A program made the position numbers and the translations under genes. A DNA stretch of 64,000 nucleotides from Diploptera punctata (taxonomy: Eukaryota; Arthropoda; Insecta; Blattodea; Blaberidae), in the NCBI GenBank assembly GCA_030220185.1, contig JASPKZ010005710.1, forward strand, positions 1,054,001-1,118,000, in the 5' to 3' direction. The notes under the pieces are model-generated. The model had not been told where the DNA came from. It made no database searches and was given only the letters and a program-made list of their open reading frames with translations. Of the stretch, positions 1-11,410 are shown one piece after another. Position 1 is the stretch's first letter. Each line of letters starts with the position of its first letter.

Positions 1-794
1 TGAACACCATCCTTGATTCTAATTTTGAGGTTCACAGGTTCAAACCCAGTCAGGATAGATAGATTATTTCAGGATGTAAAAATCATAGTTCCTTAAGAAG
101 GGAAGTAAACCTATAACTCTTTAAGTTCTAGATTAATGGCACATAAAATCAACTGAAGAGGCCTTTTAGAACTTTCAAGTCCAGTTTTGAATTGTAAAAA
201 AATACCACCCTTCCCCAATAAACTTATCAATAGCCTACATACACTTCAAAATTTGAATTGGTCGTATATTGAGTACCCCTAAACTAATATATATCAATGT
301 GTTTTATATTATATGAGTTTAGGTCTGTGGGTGTATTCTCGTTTAGAATGTTTATATTCTTTTTTTCTCTTACCTAATCTTGTTATTCTCTTTCTGTACG
401 ATTGACATGCTATCTTTGATTTTGTAGAATTGGTTTTGCAAGACTGGACTTTTCTTGGTGATTAATACAATTTTTAAAATGTTCATTGTATCTTGTGTTA
501 AAATTTCTTTTTATTTTATTTTTGATGTAAAATTTGTTGCAAAATTTTACATTGAAAAAACAAGAAATTTTAATGCAATTTGACACAAAATTTTACATTG
601 GAAAAACAACATTTTTACGCAAGATACAATAAACATTAAACAAATTTTATTAAAAACAAAGGAAAATCAATTTTTGTAAAACACATACCACAAACTGGTC
701 ATCAGTTAAATAAAAAATTAAAGATTCCATGACAATCATACACAAGATTTAGCATCTTATAAGATATGGAAATTTTAAGAGAAACAAAGAATAT

Positions 795-1400
795 CTTCTT
801 CTTCCTTCCTTCCTTCCTTCCAAGTATTAGGTCAAGGCCTGTTACGATCCTATAGAAAATTTTCCCTCCAGCGTTTCATAGGACGGCCCAGTGATCTTCG
901 TCCTCTTGGTATATAATTATTAAACAGCTTTGGGGATCCGATTTGAACTCATTCTTTCAAGATGTTTCCAATTTAGTTGGTACTGTTTAATATAGCCAGA
1001 GGGTCGAGGGTTCAAGTCCCGTTGGGGTCAGGATTTTTAAACTGACCCAAACCCTCTGGCGGCACTATGACCCTAGGGTCGACTCAGCCTCTAATGTAAA
1101 TGAGTACCAGACGCTTGTTCTGGGGGTAAAGGCGGCCGTCACGCAGGACTGACAACCCGGCTGACATAAAGTGCCGATTGTCTAGAAAAAGTGGGAGCCC
1201 TAACCTCCTACAACTCCAAGGGCCTCCGGGTCTGTTGTGGGATCACTTTACTTTTACTTTACTGTTTAATATATTCCAAAATTGGCGTTGTCTTCAATTC
1301 TTTTAAGATATAGGTGTTCCTTTTCCGATCCCATCTGGTGTAACCCGCTGTTCTGCATGAATCTCATTTCACAAGCCGTTATTCTGCTTCATATGAGCAA
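795..1400 (-). mobile_element. LINE 3' fragment, antisense, split by a SINE
   Basis: Read on the minus strand this matches the C-terminal part of the non-LTR retrotransposon seen in better shape at 44319-44681, including the region encoding the MRFMRR...GYTRWDRKRN segment and the end with a GAA-rich 3' tail. The + strand shows that tail as CTTCTTCTTCC at the left end. The copy is interrupted at 995-1260 by a SINE. It is a dead 5'-truncated fragment. Confidence 0.75.
982..1273 (+). mobile_element. 5'-truncated tRNA-derived SINE with 13-bp TSD
   Basis: The direct repeat actgtttaatata at 982-994 and 1261-1273 flanks a 266-bp insert in the LINE. The insert starts at a Pol III B-box-like GGTTCAAGTCC and ends in repeated CTTTA units, as tRNA-derived SINEs often do. 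A second, less complete copy lies at about 35000-35135. The A-box half of the tRNA head is missing here. Confidence 0.75.
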
Positions 1401-2289
1401 AGAATATAAACATTCTAATGAGAACACACCCACAGACCTAAACCCGTTATATAAATTAATGCCAGCAAAATAGCACGCTCAAGATAAAACATGTTTTTGA
1501 AAGACATTCATGATTTAATGATATAACAAAGTTTTGTTTTAATAAAAATCAATTCTAATTGAGGAAGAGCAGATAAAAAAAGGTGCTTAAAAGGTACAAT
1601 ATTACTATTTAGAACGTTTCATTAACATTGTCTTAGTGCAACTACTTTAATTTGGAAAAGATTCCTAATTCTGAAGTTAAACCAAGCTAATGTAGACCAT
1701 TGAATATGGTGGCTAATCAGATAACAGCATTTGAAGCAATATACATATAAGAGAGAAATCTGGTAACACATATTTGAAAAATCTGCAGTATGTTGGAACA
1801 AAAGTCAGCAAGAAGTACTTAGATGTTGTAACACCTGGATAAGGTTAATAGTTACAAACTAACAGTATCTTGTGGGTTTTCTCTTTATTTTCTTGTAGTG
1901 TTCTACAACTGAAAAGGAGTTCCTTATTGATGAAAGGTCATCTTGAAATTTCTTCTTGTTCTGAAACTTGCATTATTGTAATCCTCTCTGCATTATACCA
2001 GTGTACCACGAGTAGGTGGTATTACTGCGCACCCTTTTCAATATATGTACTAAGTGGAATTTTGAATTTAATCCAGATCTTTGATGATGCATGATGGTGT
2101 AGATGGTAGCATGTTTACTTCTTGACTAGCTGGCCCTGATTCATTACCTGGCAGACTTGAAAATTTTAATTGTAAAATTTTCAATCTGGGGCTGGGAGGG
2201 GTGGTTGTGTACAATTTTTAGACAACTGGAATGTGCACCATATTCCTGCATTAAATTGCAAATTCCTCCATAATAACATTTATGAGGAG

Positions 2290-2480
2290 GTATGCATGTG
2301 GTATCGTTGATAGTCTGTTGGTTGAGAAAATTAAGCCTGGTGGCACCCTGGGTGCTTTTCGACAGGAGTATGCTAAGTGCTGGAACCATTTTCCCCCTCC
2401 TTTTCGTCATCATCCCTAACCCAATACACTTTATACTACATAAACACAAAATACACTCATCCTATACTCCTTTCTGTACA
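2290..2480. repeat. Dispersed repeat, copy 1 (related copy near 10560-10830)
   Basis: The segment around CATTTTCCCCCTCCTTTTCGTC and the following run of ATACAC units ending near CTCCTTTCTGTAC resembles 10600-10720, where the same order of motifs occurs. I cannot assign it to a class. The short ORFs over it show no family signature. Flanking 1450-2100 and 2490-3300 show only AT-rich DNA with no feature I can support. Confidence 0.35.
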
Positions 2481-3469
2481 TAATAGGATAAATTATCATA
2501 AGTAATGCCACGAGTGATTTCCAATTTATCTAGAGAATTTGGAAATCAAGAGTGGCATATGTTAGGACTATTTAACGAATAAAATTAAGCTCTTTACTAA
2601 AAATTAATTATTTGAATATAGTTACCGGTGTTTTAAAATATTTATATAGTTAATGTAAACGGCGATGTTTGAAAACAAATTAAGAAATGTGAGGTTATGT
2701 ATATTCACTGCAACTCGATCATTATTTATTACCAAATAGGATTGCAATATTGTAAGAATGCACTCTAGTGGAGAAATAATGAAACACATCAAACTATTAT
2801 CAACATTATAAGTTAATCATTTATATTTTGAATAAACAACTCAGTAAAATCACTGAATCTATTCATTATTTTCTATATTCAATGTATTTGTTGGAGAAAA
2901 ATAATGGTCTAACCTGTTCAGAATATTAAAAAGGAGGAGCTTTCTTTATCACAAAAGCAGGAGCTGATAAAGAGAAATCGATAAAGAACGAAGTGAAACA
3001 AGACTGTCATTGGTGTAAAACAGAATTAATTGAAACGTGATTGGTCATTGACTACCATTTGCGACATGAGTTAAATTAAATAGTCTATGTGAAGTGATCT
3101 GACAATGTGGTGTGTAAATTGAAAAAAATACTCTACATTAATGCCAGCTTGGAATCCAAAGCATGAAAAGTGCAATGGATTCCAACTTGTTAATATTCAT
3201 CGTGGAACACTAATTTTTGTCTAGCACTTATATGACACACTACTAGATTGTCTCATAAGTTATGTGCATTTTTAATGTAATATAGTGTGTCTGGTGGAAT
3301 TTTGAAGGTGCGATTCACTGTTTGTTCCAAAATGGCATTTAGTTGATTTCTTTATTCTCAACAACTTGAAACTAGATCATGAAATTTTGAGGGTCGCAGG
3401 TTCAAACATCGACTAGACTCCATACTGCACAAACATCAGTGAAAAAAAATTCAGGAATTAGGAAGAATG

Positions 3470-3700
3470 GAACTGCTATCACACCCAACACACAGCCCTG
3501 ATCTTTTACCTTTAGATTACCATCTGTTTTGATCCATGACCTATTTCTTGCATGATAGCATGACATTTAAAAATTGTAGAAGCTGAGGAAGTGGATTTCA
3601 ACAAATTGTTTGCATAAAAAAATCTGAGACTGGTACCATCACAGGATAATAAATCTTGCTGAAAAATTGTTCAAGAGCAGAATCTAATGGTCTCTACTTT
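3470..3700 (+). pseudogene. Mariner transposase C-terminal relic
   Basis: Reading from about 3480 with frameshifts gives HSPDLLPLDYHLF, which matches the mariner signature containing the third catalytic aspartate (family form YSPDLAPSDYHLF). It is followed by an F-L-rich stretch like the mariner C-terminal helix region. Stops and indels follow at once, so this is a decayed copy. No terminal inverted repeats could be paired with confidence. The spacing to the second aspartate cannot be measured because the upstream part is lost. Confidence 0.6.
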
Positions 3701-3879
3701 GAAGAAAATTTTAATTTTTTGTCAGAAGATATTCCAAATAGAATTTTGTTATAAAAATACATCACTTATGTAGAGCTGGGATTTTTTTTATGTAGTATTA
3801 ATTGGAAAATACATACATAAATATGCAGTGAAAATTGAGGAAATGTATAGAAAAAATGTAAAAATCTATATAATATGTA

Positions 3880-4160
3880 ATCCTCTTGCCACTGGGGTTC
3901 CGAGATCGAGTCCCGGTCACTCCATGTGGGATTCGTGGTGGACGAAACGGAGCTTGGACAGGTTGTTCTCAGGATTTCCTCCCATTTTCCCGTGCCACAA
4001 TTTCATTCCATCATTTCTCCATACTCATCCATTTTGTTCATCTGCCCTGGGTGATGGTGCGTCAAGTGTGGTCAACCAACACCCTAGTCATTCAGACCTC
4101 TATAAGGGGCTTCATCTCATCCCTCAATCAGACCCTGAGTTGGACACAAGTTGAGGATAT
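3880..4160 (+). mobile_element. tRNA-derived SINE
   Basis: A B-box-like block (GATCGAGTCCCGG) at about 3905 is followed by a roughly 240-bp body ending at GAGTTGGACACAAGTTGAGG. The end of the body occurs in reverse complement at about 38398-38515 (GTGTCCAACTCAGGGTC... and GGGATGAGATGAAAGCCCC), showing a dispersed family. The two long overlapping ORFs here are chance readings of the SINE. Confidence 0.6.
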
Positions 4161-5070
4161 ATAATATAAAATATTAATTATTCAATGTCAGTTTCTTAAT
4201 ATTATACTCAAAATTCGTTACCATTATATTTTTCAGTATAGTGAACAATTATTATTTTGATGAAAATATCACTTAAAAACCATATTGTATTAATCTAATT
4301 TTGAAAATTAACTCAATCCTATCAAGTAAATATATTATGAGTAAAAACAAATATAAATGCAATTTCCAACACTAAGAGCATTCATTCATTAAATTTTGCA
4401 GCACAGTGAACAATTAAATATTTTTCTAAGTTCCCAGGGGTCAATAGTAGTTATTTGTCGGATTGAATAAGTGGAAAATTACCTCTCAACATCATAGGAT
4501 GTGACTGGGGTAAATTTTAACAAAGGAATCTTTCTGGAGAAATGTCCTTGCTACAATCTAGAACGTCCCATTTTAGAATTTGACAAACACTGAAAAATGT
4601 TGAATATCCAGGTGCTTTTTCTCAAAACTGTTCTTAATTTATTCCATGCATTCTCACCATTCTCCTCATATATTACACTTGGTTTTTAAAATACATCTTC
4701 TATAACACCAATATAATCTTGAATTGGAAGTCCTGAAGTTTCCAAACATGCGATGCTCTCCGGAAGCCAGCTAAAGTTGCTCCCAATGTAGGAAACAGAA
4801 CAAACCACTTTGGAATCACTGAGGGCATGTTGGGATTCACGAATACATGCATCACTTTCAGAGTCTGAAGAATCCACAATAGTCTTTAATTTGAGATGTT
4901 CACCATAAGATTGACTCTTTAATCCATGTTGCCCACCTAGTTAACAGTGGTTCTGAAGGGAATGGTATTCCTGGTAGTAGCTCTTTGTAGGAGTTTACTT
5001 GCTGTGGGGCTTTAGGAACACTTTTGTTACCGAAATTAATTGTTCACTTCTGTAAACTTAACTCTTATAT

Positions 5071-5320
5071 TAAGGTAGAATTTTTTATCACTTACCTCAT
5101 ATTGTTCTTCTTATTTGACTATAAACTAGTTTTGGAATGTAGTTTCTGTTCCATCCTCAGTATCGTCACGACCATTGTTCTGTCGTCTTGAAGAGCTGTC
5201 CAGCTGAGGACACTCTGTTCCGACACTAGTTTATAGTCAAATAAGAACAATATGAGGTTAGTGATAAAAAATTCTTCCTAAATGAATATACCTCATAGTG
5301 AGAATTCCTGAAATAAGTAA
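5071..5320 (+). mobile_element. PLE palindrome, hammerhead type A, 13-bp TSD
   Basis: The 13-bp direct repeat ttaactcttatat at 5058-5070 and 5321-5333 brackets 250 bp made of two inverted arms around a centre near 5190. The arms carry TTTGACTATAAACTAG and its complement. The outer boxes are ACCTCATATTG on the left and CAATATGAGG on the right. Only the right side has the extra tail ACCTCATAGTGAGAATTCC. The hammerhead core is recognisable in the left arm on the minus strand (CTGAGGA), but the GAA is mutated to AAA. No endonuclease coding remains. Confidence 0.8.
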
Positions 5321-5369
5321 TTAACTCTTATATCCTTGGCAGCACATTGTAAATCATGAGCTAAGGACA

Positions 5370-5835
5370 TCAAATGCAACACACATACATGTACAGTGTT
5401 CTGCCCAAGAGCAGGTCTTTCACTGCAAAATCAACATTCTCCACTCTTACCTTAACTCGGCCTTCCTTTATGTATTTGCATACAAACCCATTCATTTTAA
5501 TATTGTCTATCATCTGATGTTTTTTTTTCTGCCTCTTGCCTTCTATCTGTTGACCATCCCTTCTAGGGCATCCATCAGCAGGCAGTTTCTTAGTAGGTGG
5601 CCAATCCAATTTCTTTTCCTCTTGAGTTTCAGCATTGTTCTTCCTTCACTCACTCTGTCTAGCACATCTTCTTTATTTTTTATTTTGTCTGTCCATTTTA
5701 TACGCTCCATCCTTCTCCATATCCACAGCTTCGAGTCACTTTTTCTCATTCTGCCGTAATGTCCAAGTCTCTGTACCACACACACAAAGCACTTCACTAG
5801 CCTCTTCTGTAATTCTTTTGCCAAAGGTCGGCTGA
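5370..5835 (-). pseudogene. LINE C-terminal fragment, antisense
   Basis: Minus-strand reading gives WIWRRMERIKWTDKI..., then NWIGHLLRNCLL..DALEGM and, after a frameshift, HQMIDNIKMNG. This is the familiar C-terminal block of a large group of arthropod non-LTR retrotransposons (WIWRRMERISWTD / NWIGHILRRNCLL). The region is downstream of the reverse transcriptase domain. Two frames are needed, so it is dead. The 5' part is missing. Confidence 0.7.
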
Positions 5836-7029
5836 AAATGCTTCTCTTCTTGTTAAAAGCTTCTTTTACCGTTTAAGCATGTATGGTGCTGTGTCAGAAT
5901 ATAGCACTTACACTTTTTCTTCTTGAGTTCCGGTAGATCACAACACTTTTAGTCCATAATTCACAACTCTTGCAATAATTGAGTGCTAGCTCTTTGCAGT
6001 AGATTAAACATGAGTTAGAAATGCTGTTGGGTTTCAACTTTATCACAAAATTTGCCACTATATGTCTCTTAGAATCAGTTGTTTCATCAATTGCAGTCCA
6101 TATGAAAGAATCTCGGATGTACTCTCATATGCTGTCCATTATCTCATAGCAGATTTGCAGATAGATTTTGCAGTGTTGAATGGTCAGGTATATATTGTTT
6201 AATGTTTTTTCAAGAAAGATCTGAATTTAGGCACTTTAATCTTGTACATGGAATGTTAGCAACATCATTGCACTACACAAACCCTTACAGTAAGGATTAC
6301 TTTAAATTGTAGACTTTTTGATCTGTGTTAATTTCATTTGCTTTGTTAGTTGATGAATTGTTTGTTTTTTCTAGTGCACTTAAATGCTGTTTAAGCCATG
6401 ATATCATAGATCATCCTAAATGTTTGTTGCAATCTTGACAAATCATTATTTTTCCTCATTTGTAAAGCACTCAGTTGCAGTACATGATTTCAGTTTTGAA
6501 AACAGGGAGGATGGCACTGGATTCACACTAGAACTGAAGTAAACTGTTCACTTACCCAGTTTGATTCTGAATGAAACTAAAAACAGTTTGGGGTTTTTCA
6601 AGGTAAACAAGATGGGATTTATGGTTCCCTGGAGTTCCAACAAAAGAACAAATTTAGAAATGTTACTGCCTACCTCTTTGAAGAGCAAAATTAGACATTG
6701 CTAAAAAATATATAACAAGTATTGAGACAGTTTTAAGGAAAAATCAGTTATACCAGTTTCCTTTTCATGTTGTTGTAATGCTTTTAAGTGGCTGTCAATC
6801 ATCTGCCATCCCTTTCTTTACCTGGTATAGTCTTCATCTTGATCTCTCTATTGTGGCAAGTGAAAATGTCCATCTAGCTTTAGTTTTGAATTTATAGAGA
6901 AATGTACACATGTGAATAGAAAAAAAATAGTAGAAACATGTAAACTAAATATTTGTTCCCACATAGAAATAAATTATGTAATGGAAATGGACAGCTAATG
7001 ACAAATGTTGGAAATTTTAAAAATGTGGT

Positions 7030-7785
7030 TGAATTCAAATACCTAGGAACAATAGTTACAATTAGGAATGATGCTTTTATACATTACAGAGACTCTTGAC
7101 ATCCCAATTCCTTTCAATAAATGTTAAACTGAAACTATTATTGTGCCAGTTATATGGATGGGAAACTCTTACTTTAAGGGAGGAAAAGAGATATGAGTAT
7201 TTGGTTCATAGGAAAAGAGATGAACAGACAGCCGAATGGAGAAGACTACATAACAGTGAACTACATGGTCTTTATAGGAAGCCATATATAATGACAGTTA
7301 CGTCCAATAGACTGCATTGGGCAGGGCATGTGGCATGAATGGGGAATGAAAGATGTGCATGGAAGCTTCTTGTATGAAAACATTAGCTCAGGATAGGGAT
7401 ATATGGAGAGCTTATGTCCGTGAGGCCATGAACCTACAGGTTCAATTGTGCCAGTGAGACTGATGGGCAGGACATGTGGCATGAATGGGGGAAAGAGGTG
7501 CATGGAAGCTTCTTGTAGGAAAATGAGAGGAAAAATGTCCAGTTGGTAGAACAAGAATGAGGTGGGAGAATAACATTAACTATGATTTGTAGGAAGTAGA
7601 TTATATGGGGGAAGATTGGAAAACATTAGCTCAGTAATCAACTGATTTGGCATTTACTTGATGAAAATCCATTTTTATTTAATTAAAATTAGCTCAGGAT
7701 AGGGATGTATGGAGAGCTTATGTCTGCATGACCATGAACCTATGGGTTTGATAGAGCCAGTGAGTTTGTTATGTAATTTTATATA
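7030..7785 (+). pseudogene. LINE fragments with AQDRD/AMNL C-terminus, partly duplicated
   Basis: Translation in shifting frames gives EFKYLGTIVT near 7025-7055, WETLTLREEKRYE at about 7160, LHWAGHVA at 7310 and the 3'-end sequence encoding AQDRD..RAYV..AMNL at about 7390. A second overlapping 3' portion follows at 7440-7770. Better copies of the 3' end are at 17245-17460 and 32595-32745. A 53-bp insert at 7635-7687 is flanked by the direct repeat attagctcag. Confidence 0.65.
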
Positions 7786-8050
7786 ACATCAAAAGAAATG
7801 TGTAATATACTTACGAATATGAAAAATGGAATTCAGTTACAGTAACTCTTAAGGTAGTGGTTTGTGAAGATATAACTTTACCCAGCATCAAAATTGCAAG
7901 GAAAAAATATTTAATTACGTAGAAATCCCAGCTCAACGTATGAGTAGAGACTGGATGTTAGGGAAAATGCCTATAGTTATTTATTATAGATATTGTAAAA
8001 GTGACTTCACGTAAGTTCATACCAACGACCCTAGAGTTGTTTTCCATTAA

Positions 8051-9588
8051 CCCGTCAGTGATGCACCCTTTTACTTGCTTTCCTACTGCATGGACGGAGG
8101 CCATTTTAACATTTTAGTATTCCTAGAACACTGATTTGTATAAACGATCACAACTTTTTTAAATATCGATGGATTTGAACGAAATTTTTACTTGTTAGCT
8201 CAGAAATAAATGAGAAATTTAATACATACCGTATGGAGTTCAGTAGCCTTTATAAACTATTAAAAAAAATTTGAAATCTGAATTTCTCTCTCATGATACA
8301 CATTTTTACTAAATAATTTGATTTGCTCACATTGGACACCCCTGTTTCTTTCTGTGAGACACTAAATATATTGTGTGGCATAGTGCTGATTCATCTGTAA
8401 CTTGTATATACAAAAGCAGCTGACATAACCAAAATCAGAATGAATATTTAGAAGAGTGAACTCAAGCTCAATCTTGTGTCAAAGCACTAGCAATGTTTAT
8501 ACTTAGAATCTGAATTATTGCTTGGATTCGTATAAAAATTCTACAGCAGTTATTTACAACTACACAGACCATAATAATAATTTTCTCTTATTTTAGTACT
8601 ATTAATTTTAGAAATAAAAAATCACATAACCTTAGTAGTTGAGCTTGGTGTGTTACAGCTCGAAACACTCTTCAATACACAGACTTACATCACATTCCTG
8701 GCAGCAATAAACAGATGTCTTTCTTCTCCCATGTTTAGTACAAACAACACACCTCCTTTATCACTTTTAGGGGTAATTTTTCTGATGAAGTATCTTTTAG
8801 GTTACGACTGGCCATAATTACGTATATAACGCACGACACCGCACCTCAGACCATCCTCAGACTGATTCCTTGTAAGTAACATCTATTTGAAAGAGGCAAA
8901 ATAAATCAGGTATTCCCCATAACAGGTCGATTTATATATCAATCGATAGCTTGTATATCATTTTATCGACCTGAAAAATTAGATTGTGTATAAGTTTATT
9001 AGAAGCCCTGCAGAAAGCAGCACAAAGCTAGGTCTCTGTGCCATCGAGTGTTGAAGTAAGAAACTACTTCAACCTCAATACCACATGCACAAAATGTGAT
9101 CACAGCTGATTCATACACTTAGAAAGAAAGCTAAGATCGCAGGCTTCAAAATTATATTGTTCATACGCAAATATAAGAATATACAGCAGTAAAAAAAAAA
9201 CAAATGAAAAGGTCGTGCGCATTTAGAGAAAATTACAATTACTTCAATCTCATCTGATTTTTAAAAAAATAATATAAAATTAAATTTTAAACAAATATTT
9301 TTATTCATATGTCCTGAAAGCTCATAATTTCTACGTTAAACACAAATAAATTATTAATTAAATAAAAATAAAACTATGTTTTATTTTTATTTAATTAATA
9401 AATATGGATTTTCATCAAGTAAACACCAACTCAATTGATTACAAATAAATTACATATTTGTAACTTCAAAAATGTACGATCCAGAACAAAAAGAAAACAC
9501 GCCTGCATAGGTCTATACCACGTATAGATGTCGGCAATAAGTGAAGAAGAGAGGGTCTATACCACGTATGGATGTCGGCGCTGACGGG
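8051..9588 (-). mobile_element. piggyBac-like element relic flanked by TTAA
   Basis: TTAA at 8047-8050 and 9589-9592 flank inverted ends CCCGTCAGTG and CGCTGACGGG, the arrangement expected of piggyBac-superfamily elements. On the minus strand at 8653-8754 there is a transposase C-terminus in one frame, RCVVCTKHGRRK...YCCQECDVSLC, followed by a stop. Near the right end GTCTATACCACGTAT occurs twice (about 9512 and 9555) as subterminal repeats. Most of the transposase, including its catalytic aspartates, is deleted, so the element is non-autonomous. Confidence 0.8.
8653..8754 (-). pseudogene. piggyBac transposase C-terminal cysteine-rich domain
   Basis: The minus-strand reading has the cysteine/histidine spacing of the small zinc-binding domain at the end of piggyBac transposases: C-x2-C ... 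C-C-x2-C-x5-C-x4-C. In active relatives this domain binds the transposon ends. The preceding piece (FIRKITPKSDKG) is in another frame, so a single-base shift separates them. The ORF is too short and broken to be functional. Confidence 0.75.
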
Positions 9589-10559
9589 TTAAGTTAATTT
9601 TGCCTATAAATGCCTATTTCAGCTTATAATGCCTAGACATATAATTATATGAGGTGAGCATATAAAAATATGTTCTCAACTCACTATTAATGATATAACC
9701 TCATAATGTTTACTTCCCAATATTAATTTAAATATTATTATGCCTACTTGCAACTTTTTCTCGAAATTAACTCAGTATTTCAGTGAAATGGATTGAAATT
9801 GACAAACTTCATGGCACAAATCATTTCATAGAAGTTTTGAAGTGTTCTTTTTATAAATTCCCTATTTTAGGATAAGGGTGGCAATAACCTAGAAGGTAGA
9901 TGGTTTCCCCCTCAATACACTCCCATTAGGTAAATATTGTATTTTTCCACCTCATGCATTCCTTTAAGGGAAATAGCCCTAAGCTTTGTCCCATTGTATT
10001 ATGCTGGGGCTCTAAGGCTTGGAGAAAAGTTCTTTGCTTCTTTTCAATACAAATATTGTTGAGTGACAAAGAGGGTTCTGCTCTTTGTAAAAAGGCAAAA
10101 CAAATTCCAAAAGCATCTCTGATATCTTCACATGCTAATGATAGCATATGTTTATAATCTTAACATAAGACTGTAAAAAGTTATGTTGTAGTCCATTTTT
10201 TGTAAGAGCCTATTTTGAATTTCTGGTGCATATATTAATGATTTTTAGTGCCTTTTTGCCTACCTATTTGAATGTTTTAAGTGCCTATCATCCGGACTCT
10301 ACCTATGAGACAATATCTGTATTTGAGGATAGAAGATAAATGTTCAGAATTTAGAACTTTAAACATGATCTTCCAATCTTTTCTAGATGTTTTACAAAGC
10401 ACAGTTTGGGGACCACTAGTGTAATGATTAGAATATGATACAATCCCTCTTAGACATGTAATTCAACATTTTTGTTCTAAAGTTCCCAACCTCTGCATTA
10501 TATTTCAAAGCTTCTGCAGTACATATGTTGGGAAGGCATGTGTTACTGTTGATAGCAAT

Positions 10560-10830
10560 CTGTCAGATGGGGATGTTGGTCTGGCGGTAGTGATTTTCAA
10601 TATGAGTAGGTTACGTGCCAGCATCTGGTTTCACCTTCTCCCTTCTCATCATCATCATGCCTCATACAATGCACATGATAAACACTCCTAATACTCCTCT
10701 CTGTACACAGTACAATCTACGTAAATTGATCTGGTCCAAAGTGGTACGTGACTTGAAAATAGACCACAATAACCACATCTATCTCCCAAGCATGGATCCC
10801 GAAGCACATAAAGTACTAACTAACTAACTA
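10560..10830. repeat. Dispersed repeat, copy 2 (see 2290-2480)
   Basis: This stretch contains TAGGTTACGTGCCAGCATCTGG, CCCTTCTCATCATCATC and ACTCCTCTCTGTACACAG in the same order as related motifs near 2380-2480. It ends in a short ACTA repeat at about 10815. The flanking 9593-10560 and 10830-10980 show no supportable feature. Confidence 0.35.
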
Positions 10831-10989
10831 TATTTAGTTACTAACTTATACCTCTAATGCACTGTAATTAGTCATCCCAACATAAAGTCATATTTTGCTA
10901 TATTTTTCAACTTTTATGTTTTATAAGACACACAAGGCCAGGAAGTGTGGAAGAAAAAACACTTGTATATTTTGGTTGAGCATACCTAT

Positions 10990-11410
10990 GTAAATTTTCT
11001 TCTTCTTCACTTCACGGTCTAGGCAAAAATTTCCTGTTTCTCCTCACAGTTTTTCTGTCCATCTTTTCACTGGCCTTCCTACATTCCTTGAACCTCTTGG
11101 CTTGTAGTTAAATACTGCTCATGGTAATCTTGTTACATTCATTCTTTCCACATATATAAACCATTTCTTTCTATATTCTCTGATTTTCTTATTCAATGGA
11201 TATATATTTAACTCTTTTTATATCTCCATTCTTTATCCGATCCAATCTTGTGCAGCCTTTTGTTCTTCTAAGAAAGTTCATTTCTGTGCTTTGTATTCTG
11301 TTTTGCAATTTTTTGGTCAGTACCCAAGTTTTGCTACCATGTAAATAATGGAAACAATCCTGGATTTGAAAGAAGTTAGAAAAATAGCTTTTTTTTCTAA
11401 GATGCAATGC
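10990..11410 (-). pseudogene. LINE C-terminal fragment, antisense
   Basis: On the minus strand this reads YLHGSKTWVLTKKLQNRIQSTEMNFLRRTKGCTRLDRIKNGDI, a diverged cousin of the LINE end at 44319-44681 (TYGSEAWILKRQ...MRFMRRIAGYTRWDRKRN). A CTTCTTCTTC run at the left is the complement of the GAA-rich 3' tail. No reverse transcriptase motif is left. Confidence 0.65.

Larger units (their letters stand above)
311..1452. repeat. Outer inverted repeat enclosing a LINE fragment
   Basis: The stretch 311-360 reappears as its reverse complement at about 1400-1450 with only a few mismatches, over roughly 45 bases around a shared GGTCTGTGGGTGT core. The enclosed DNA holds a smaller imperfect inverted repeat (about 470-650, arms around the TTGTATCTTG motif) and an antisense LINE end. 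The outer arms could be a foldback element into which the LINE inserted. No transposase or TSD was seen. The first 300 bases hold nothing recognisable. Confidence 0.5.

Noticed and set aside
3828..4164. Two long overlapping ORFs
   Set aside because: They translate a SINE body whose 3' half recurs at 38.4 kb in the other orientation.
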